Of a stretch of DNA of 5,824 nucleotides, positions 1 to 5,824 are shown piece by piece; the stretch's first letter is position 1, and the number at the start of each line of letters is the position of its first letter. The notes under the pieces were generated by a model. That model was not told the DNA's origin and did not search any database. It saw only the letters and a program-made list of their open reading frames with translations. Source of the DNA: an uncultured Clostridia bacterium (lineage in GTDB: Bacteria > Bacillota > Clostridia > Oscillospirales > Acutalibacteraceae); the NCBI GenBank assembly GCA_947623765.1, contig CANQIG010000133.1, positions 1 through 5,824 on the forward strand, written 5' to 3'. A program made the translations under genes and the position numbers.

Positions 1-2788
<2,788 letters not shown>

Positions 2789-2798
2789 AGGGTTGATG

Positions 2799-2805
2799 CT
2801 CCTCT
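2799..2805 (-). promoter_or_regulatory. Ribosome binding site of uvrA
   Basis: AGAGGAG on the minus strand lies 10 nt before the ATG at 2788. It supports this start codon, which also gives the usual UvrA N-terminus (ITVTGAREHNLKNI). The spacing is slightly long but normal. Confidence 0.8.
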
Positions 2806-2836
2806 TTGCCTTTGGGGTTCTGCGTGCTTTTCAGCT

Positions 2837-2865
2837 TTGATACGCCTTGAAAGCAATATTTTTAA
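2837..2865 (-). promoter_or_regulatory. Candidate sigma-70/sigma-A promoter for uvrA (weak)
   Basis: In the 100-nt leader between the kinase stop and uvrA, the minus strand reads TTAAAA (2865-2860), then 17 nt, then TATCAA (2842-2837). Each hexamer matches its consensus (TTGACA, TATAAT) at 4 of 6 positions and the spacing is ideal. A start near 2830 would give a 5' leader of about 40 nt. The region is AT-rich compared with the coding sequence. The match is weak enough to arise by chance, and uvrA may simply be read through from the upstream genes. No GAAC-N4-GTTC LexA operator is present. Confidence 0.25.
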
Positions 2866-2888
2866 CGCGAACGCGGCTATTTGCCCGC

Positions 2889-3425
2889 TCACAGTAACTT
2901 TTCCGTGATGATCTTTATCATCCCGTCCACAAGGCTCTCGACATCGTCCTCCCCGTTTAACACATAATCCGACGAGGGGCGTATATCTTTCAACATCTGT
3001 ACGTACGCGATCCGGGCGTATTTCAAGTACAGTTCCATCTCCTTGCGAATTTCGTCAGCATCTGCATCCCGAAAATCCCGCAGCACTTTTCTCGCCAATG
3101 CGACGTCCAAAGGCGTGTCGAGAAACACGGCTGCGTCGATATACTTCCTGATTTGGTCCTGGCGGTATGCAAACGGATAGTCCAGCAGCAAATAATCGAA
3201 TTCCCCGCTGTTCCGGAGCGCAAGAATGTCCTTTTCCAGCGGGCTGAGATCCCACACGTTGTAATCCGCGCCGTCCAACACCCACTGATAAAAGTCCTCG
3301 ACTTCCCCATCGAAGGAGTACTCGTCAAAGTGCAGCGCCGCCGTCCTCGGCAGTCTGTCTTTGACGGCGTTCACGACCGTGGTCTTTCCGCCCGCCGTCA
3401 CGGCGGCAACAGCGATGACTTTCAT
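2889..3425 (-). CDS. Uridine-kinase-like P-loop nucleoside/small-molecule kinase, substrate unknown
   Basis: This is a complete 178-residue soluble protein with the layout of the uridine kinase/P-loop kinase fold. An N-terminal beta strand leads into the nucleotide-binding loop AVTAGGKT (8-15), where the first glycine of GxxxxGK[ST] is alanine but Lys14 and Thr15 are kept. HFDEYSFD (32-39) sits where such kinases carry a substrate-binding acidic residue. YLLLDYPF (78-85) looks like the Walker B strand. IDAAVFLDTPLDVALARKVLRD (split here as 96-105 and 106-117) resembles the strand and LID helix of uridine kinase, with Arg112 and Arg116 as candidate phosphate-binding residues. There is no signal peptide or membrane segment. 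GGGGGAG lies 5 nt before the start. It stands 108 nt downstream of the phosphatase and 100 nt upstream of uvrA, and its base composition (about 47-52% G+C in sampled blocks) is lower than uvrA. The fold is well supported. The phosphate acceptor cannot be read from sequence, and an ATPase role is possible. Confidence 0.85.
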   Translation of the reverse strand: MKVIAVAAVTAGGKTTVVNAVKDRLPRTAALHFDEYSFDGEVEDFYQWVLDGADYNVWDLSPLEKDILALRNSGEFDYLLLDYPFAYRQDQIRKYIDAAVFLDTPLDVALARKVLRDFRDADADEIRKEMELYLKYARIAYVQMLKDIRPSSDYVLNGEDDVESLVDGMIKIITEKLL

Positions 3426-3430
3426 AAACT

Positions 3431-3437
3431 CTCCCCC
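3431..3437 (-). promoter_or_regulatory. Ribosome binding site of the kinase-like gene
   Basis: GGGGGAG on the minus strand ends 5 nt before the ATG at 3425. It fixes the start at MKVIAVAAVT, which puts the P-loop directly after the first beta strand, as expected for this fold. Confidence 0.75.
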
Positions 3438-3470
3438 TCATTCAGAAGAATCTACAATTTCGGCGCGGGC

Positions 3471-3506
3471 GGCAAACGTCCTCCCGCATCGCAGGACGAA
3501 AAAGCC
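3471..3506 (-). repeat. Inverted repeat / potential RNA hairpin between phosphatase and kinase genes
   Basis: Perfect 6-bp arms CGTCCT (3477-3482) and AGGACG (3493-3498) enclose a 10-nt loop. They are flanked by a second, outer pair GGC (3471-3473) and GCC (3504-3506). In the minus-strand transcript this would be an inner stem of six pairs, an internal loop made only of U residues (five on the 5' side, three on the 3' side), and an outer three-pair stem. It lies inside the 108-nt spacer, about 35 nt before the kinase ribosome binding site. No long U tract follows, so it does not look like an intrinsic terminator. It could be a processing or stability element, or chance. Confidence 0.35.
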
Positions 3507-3533
3507 AGTCGGACCACTTTCGCAGAGATCCTT

Positions 3534-4106
3534 CTACAGCAGCCTGTGTTCCCGGATTTCGACACAATTATGATCCGCATCAAAGACAAATTCGACGATC
3601 CAGGGCATCACATCCTTGATCTTTCGGAACTCCTCGTACCCGAAAGAAGCGTGATAATACCGGATCACAGTACTCAAAGCGGTGCCGTGGCTCCCGATAA
3701 CGACGTTTTTCCCGGCATACGTATCCAGCACAGAACGAAGACCCGCTATGTTCCGCTCCTGCACTTCCTGCAGACTCTCTCCACCCGGCAATTTGAAAGA
3801 GAAATCCTCCCATTGCTTTTTCGCAAATGCGTGATAATCCTCGATCCAACCTGCGTCCACTTTCCTTTCGCGGAACGCGTCGACGGTCCCGACCGCAAAT
3901 CCATAACGGTCGGCAAAATCCTTGACCGTGTCGATCGCCCTTTTATAGGGACTGGACAGAACGGCGTCGATCTTCTTATCTTTCAGAAATTCGGTGACGA
4001 GCGCTCTATCCCGCATCCCCTTTGGGGAAAGTTCCCGAAGGGCGTCGTTGTGATTGCTGAAATCAGGTTCCGCATGGCGGACAAAAAAGACTCTGGTCCG
4101 ATCCAT
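3534..4106 (-). CDS. Histidine phosphatase family protein (phosphoglycerate mutase-like, branch 1)
   Basis: This is a complete 190-residue cytoplasmic protein of the histidine phosphatase superfamily, which removes phosphate through a phosphohistidine intermediate. The RHA motif at 10-12 gives the nucleophile His11 with Arg10. SSPYKRA (51-57) supplies the second phosphate-binding arginine, Arg56. FRER (78-81) offers Glu80 as the likely proton donor. PGGES (107-111) is a typical segment before the last helix, and SHG (139-141) carries the second catalytic histidine, His140. All core residues are present, so it should be active. Length and motifs fit the GpmB/CobC-like branch, whose members act on very different phosphorylated small molecules; the substrate cannot be inferred. 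The open frame extends upstream to 4391, but only the ATG at 4106 has a good ribosome binding site and puts RHA near the N-terminus. It begins 4 nt after the acetyltransferase stop. G+C in sampled blocks is 45-57%, well below that gene. Confidence 0.93.
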   Translation of the reverse strand: MDRTRVFFVRHAEPDFSNHNDALRELSPKGMRDRALVTEFLKDKKIDAVLSSPYKRAIDTVKDFADRYGFAVGTVDAFRERKVDAGWIEDYHAFAKKQWEDFSFKLPGGESLQEVQERNIAGLRSVLDTYAGKNVVIGSHGTALSTVIRYYHASFGYEEFRKIKDVMPWIVEFVFDADHNCVEIREHRLL

Positions 4107-4110
4107 TTTC

Positions 4111-4917
4111 TTATCCCTCCGGTTCGATCCGCGAGGCGTCCACGTCGATCCACGCGGGATAGAACCCGCAGCGCCGCGCGAGCCGCTGCGAATGCAGGTT
4201 CGCGACCGCCGTGCCGTAAAACGGGAGCTTTCCCATCTCGGCGATCTCCTTCGCGAGGCGCGAGACGACAGCCGCGCCGAGTCCCGTTCCCCGATACGCG
4301 GGAAGCACGTCGATCCCGATCTGCCAGAAGTCCTCCGCGTCCGCGGATGCACCCGCGAGCGCGGCGACGGTCTCGCCGTCCGTCGCGGCAAGCGCGATCA
4401 CATCCGGGCGGAGCGGGTTGCCCTCGCCCATGGCGAGCGCGTTCGGGAACGATGTGTTCGGGTAGAACGATGCCGCGATCTCCGCTTCGCTGCGGAACCA
4501 CTTGAGCCCGAACCCCTCCGGCAGAGCCGTGATCGGGAAGGTCCCGTCGGGCAGACACATATGGAACGTCCCGGCGACGCGGTAGCCGAACGGCCGCAGC
4601 GCGCCGTCGAGCTTTTGGAGCGTCGGGAATTCGAGCAGCCGGTGCGGCTCCGCCGCCGAAGCGATCCACTCGCGCAGGAACGGGTGCAGCTTCTCGTCCG
4701 CCGTGACGACGGCGCTGTTCCCGGTCGTCGCCATGTGGAAAAACGGCGTCTCCCGGCTATACATCCGCACACCCTCGGGCTTTGCGGAGACGGTCAGCGT
4801 CACGCCCGGGACTGTGAACGCTTCCGGCGCAGTATTACACTCCAGCGCGAGCTGGCGCACCAGCCGCGCGTAGTACGTCTGTTTTCTATTTTTTGCTTCT
4901 GCCGCTTCTGTTGTCAT
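4111..4917 (-). CDS. GNAT-family N-acetyltransferase with an extra N-terminal domain
   Basis: This is a complete 268-residue protein that I read as a GNAT acetyltransferase, using acetyl-CoA to acetylate an unknown amine. The C-terminal GNAT core is clear. The motif A strand WQIGIDVLPAYRGTGLGAA (198-215 region) contains the pyrophosphate-binding loop YRGTGLGAA (208-216), and motif B ANLHSQRLARRCGFYPAW (239-256) carries the Asn and the aromatic CGF segment. Residues 1-130 form a separate N-terminal domain, with FFHMATTGNSAVVTADEKLH (59-78) as its most distinctive part. This architecture recalls GNAT proteins of Clostridia that I remember as close to the PF12746-type acetyltransferases, but that subfamily is not verified. 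The ATG at 4917 has AAGGAG 7 nt upstream. The gene overlaps the end of uvrB by 32 nt in another frame and is G+C-rich like uvrB (75% in 4321-4380). No signal peptide or membrane segment is seen. Substrate, and any link to DNA repair, are unknown. Confidence 0.9.
   Translation of the reverse strand: MTTEAAEAKNRKQTYYARLVRQLALECNTAPEAFTVPGVTLTVSAKPEGVRMYSRETPFFHMATTGNSAVVTADEKLHPFLREWIASAAEPHRLLEFPTLQKLDGALRPFGYRVAGTFHMCLPDGTFPITALPEGFGLKWFRSEAEIAASFYPNTSFPNALAMGEGNPLRPDVIALAATDGETVAALAGASADAEDFWQIGIDVLPAYRGTGLGAAVVSRLAKEIAEMGKLPFYGTAVANLHSQRLARRCGFYPAWIDVDASRIEPEG
4115..4120 (-). promoter_or_regulatory. Ribosome binding site of the histidine phosphatase gene
   Basis: GGAGGG on the minus strand lies 8 nt before the ATG at 4106 and inside the last codons (Pro-Glu-Gly) of the acetyltransferase gene. 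It decides the phosphatase start against longer in-frame alternatives and implies translation coupled to the preceding gene. Confidence 0.85.
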
Positions 4918-5824
4918 TTTCCAGCTCCTTGATGCGGTCTCTGAGGTACGCGGCGTGCTCGAACTCGAGCAGCTTTGCCGCGGCCTTCATCTCCTTCGTC
5001 AGCTTTTCGATCAGCATACGCTTCTCCTGCGGGGTATAACGGTGCTTCGCGCGCTTCTTGTCCTCCCGCGCGGAAGTGATCTCCAGGATCTCCGCCACGT
5101 CCTTGACGATCGTCGTCGGCGTAACGCCGTGCTCCTCGTTGTATTTTTCCTGGATTGCGCGGCGACGCTCCGTCTCGCGGATCGCATACTCCATCGAGTC
5201 GGTCACTTCGTCTGCGTAGAGGATGACCTCGCCGTTCGCGTTGCGCGCGGCGCGGCCGATCGTCTGCACGAGACTGCGTCCGCTGCGCAGAAAGCCCTCC
5301 TTGTCCGCGTCGAGGATCGCGACGAGCGACACCTCCGGGATATCGAGGCCCTCGCGCAGGAGGTTGATGCCGACGAGCACGTCGAACTCGCCGAGACGCA
5401 GGTCGCGGATGATCTCCATGCGCTCCACCGTGTCGATGTCGTGGTGCATATACCGCACCTTGATCCCGTAATTCTGGAGAAACCCGGTCAAGTCCTCCGC
5501 CATTTTCTTCGTCAGCGTCGTGATGAGCACGCGCTCACCCTTTTCCGTGCGCACGTTGATCTCAGAGATCAGATCGTCGATCTGGCCGTCGGTCGGCTTC
5601 ACGACGACGCGCGGATCGAGCAGGCCCGTCGGGCGGATCACCTGCTCGACGACCTTTGCGGAGCGCTCGAGCTCGAAGTCGCCCGGCGTCGCGCTGACGA
5701 ACACCGCCTGGTCGAGGTGGGCATAAAACTCGTCGAAGTTGAGCGGACGGTTGTCGAATGCCGAGGGCAGCCGGAAGCCGTAATCCACGAGCGTTTCCTT
5801 GCGCGCGCGGTCCCCGGCGTACAT
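4886..5824 (-). CDS. uvrB: UvrB, excinuclease ABC subunit B (C-terminal half; 5' end outside window)
   Basis: UvrB is the helicase-like subunit that receives damaged DNA from UvrA and recruits UvrC for incision. The window holds its last 312 residues. The Met codon at the edge is internal: it matches MYxGDRARK near the middle of UvrB, so about 340-350 of some 660 residues, with Walker A and the beta-hairpin, lie to the right. Numbering from that Met, the visible parts are VFVSATPG (41-48), the helicase motif segment RVLITTLTKKMAEDL (98-112), VGINLLREGLDIPEVSLVA (151-169) with ILDADKEGF (170-178), and motif VI QTIGRAARN (187-195) with its arginine fingers. The linker contains EEHGVTPTTI (230-239). 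The C-terminal UVR domain spans about 270-302 (LLEFEHAAYLRDRIKELE, 285-302), which contacts UvrA and UvrC. Gly182 stands where E. coli and B. subtilis UvrB have Glu (LRSERS). The stop TAG at 4888-4886 lies within the acetyltransferase gene. Confidence 0.98.
   Translation of the reverse strand: MYAGDRARKETLVDYGFRLPSAFDNRPLNFDEFYAHLDQAVFVSATPGDFELERSAKVVEQVIRPTGLLDPRVVVKPTDGQIDDLISEINVRTEKGERVLITTLTKKMAEDLTGFLQNYGIKVRYMHHDIDTVERMEIIRDLRLGEFDVLVGINLLREGLDIPEVSLVAILDADKEGFLRSGRSLVQTIGRAARNANGEVILYADEVTDSMEYAIRETERRRAIQEKYNEEHGVTPTTIVKDVAEILEITSAREDKKRAKHRYTPQEKRMLIEKLTKEMKAAAKLLEFEHAAYLRDRIKELENDNRSGRSKK
4925..4930 (-). promoter_or_regulatory. Ribosome binding site of the acetyltransferase, inside uvrB
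   Basis: AAGGAG on the minus strand lies 7 nt before the ATG at 4917 and encodes Lys-Glu in the final UVR helix of UvrB (RIKELE). Its position makes translation of the acetyltransferase depend on ribosomes finishing uvrB, so the overlap is probably functional. Confidence 0.85.

Noticed and set aside
2873..2888. GC-rich stem after the kinase stop (GCGG...CCGC with a bulged G and AAATA loop) as a terminator
   Set aside because: Only about five pairs with a bulge, and no U tract follows directly. It does not meet the pattern of an intrinsic terminator.
2789..2888. Possible LexA (SOS) operator in front of uvrA
   Set aside because: A GAAC occurs near 2817, but no GTTC half-site follows at the required spacing, and no CTGT-N8-ACAG pattern is present. 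SOS control, if any, would have to act upstream of uvrB, outside the window.
3438..3536. Open frame continuing 31 codons past the phosphatase TAG stop to a TGA
   Set aside because: The extension has no recognisable motif, the phosphatase already has its full fold and usual length, and an open run of this size is expected by chance. No signal for stop-codon readthrough is visible.
4107..4391. N-terminal extension of the phosphatase to an upstream ATG at 4391
   Set aside because: The extra 95 residues are Arg/Ser-rich and out of frame within the acetyltransferase gene. The RHA motif belongs near the N-terminus, and GGAGGG supports the ATG at 4106.
3153..4932. Long plus-strand open frames (3153-4505 and 4054-4932) opposite the kinase, phosphatase and acetyltransferase genes
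   Set aside because: They lie antisense to genes with intact catalytic motifs, cross gene boundaries, and give low-complexity Arg-rich translations with no recognisable family.

Overview
The window is a stretch of a moderately high-G+C bacterial genome. Every supported gene lies on the minus strand, so transcription runs from right to left. In that order the genes are: the 3' half of uvrB (entering at the right edge), a two-part GNAT-family acetyltransferase, a histidine phosphatase, a small uridine-kinase-like P-loop protein, and nearly all of uvrA (running off the left edge). UvrA and UvrB sequence character, strong AGGAG-type ribosome binding sites and the GNAT subfamily all suggest a Bacillota member, most likely a Clostridia-type anaerobe. 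That placement is an inference from remembered family resemblance, not from a search.

Region by region (plus-strand coordinates): 1-2788 is uvrA, read codon by codon here as one uninterrupted frame of 929 residues from its true start, lacking only the extreme C-terminus. 2789-2888 is its leader, with a clear ribosome binding site and a weak promoter candidate. 2889-3425 is the kinase-like gene. 3426-3533 is an intergenic spacer holding an inverted repeat. 3534-4106 is the histidine phosphatase. 4111-4917 is the acetyltransferase. 4886-5824 is the C-terminal half of UvrB. The acetyltransferase start overlaps the uvrB end by 32 nt, and the phosphatase starts 4 nt after the acetyltransferase stop, so these three are very probably co-transcribed and translationally coupled. 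The kinase follows after 108 nt and uvrA after a further 100 nt.

UvrA and UvrB act together in nucleotide excision repair: UvrA2 recognises bulky lesions and loads UvrB, which then recruits UvrC. In many Bacillota uvrB and uvrA are direct neighbours. Here three accessory genes sit between them. The kinase and phosphatase genes are clearly poorer in G+C (about 45-57% in sampled 60-nt blocks) than uvrA, uvrB and the acetyltransferase (about 62-75%), which points to separate acquisition. I see no evidence of a mobile element, CRISPR array, tRNA, rRNA or defence system. The most interesting aspect is the make-up of this interrupted uvrBA locus, not a clearly new system.
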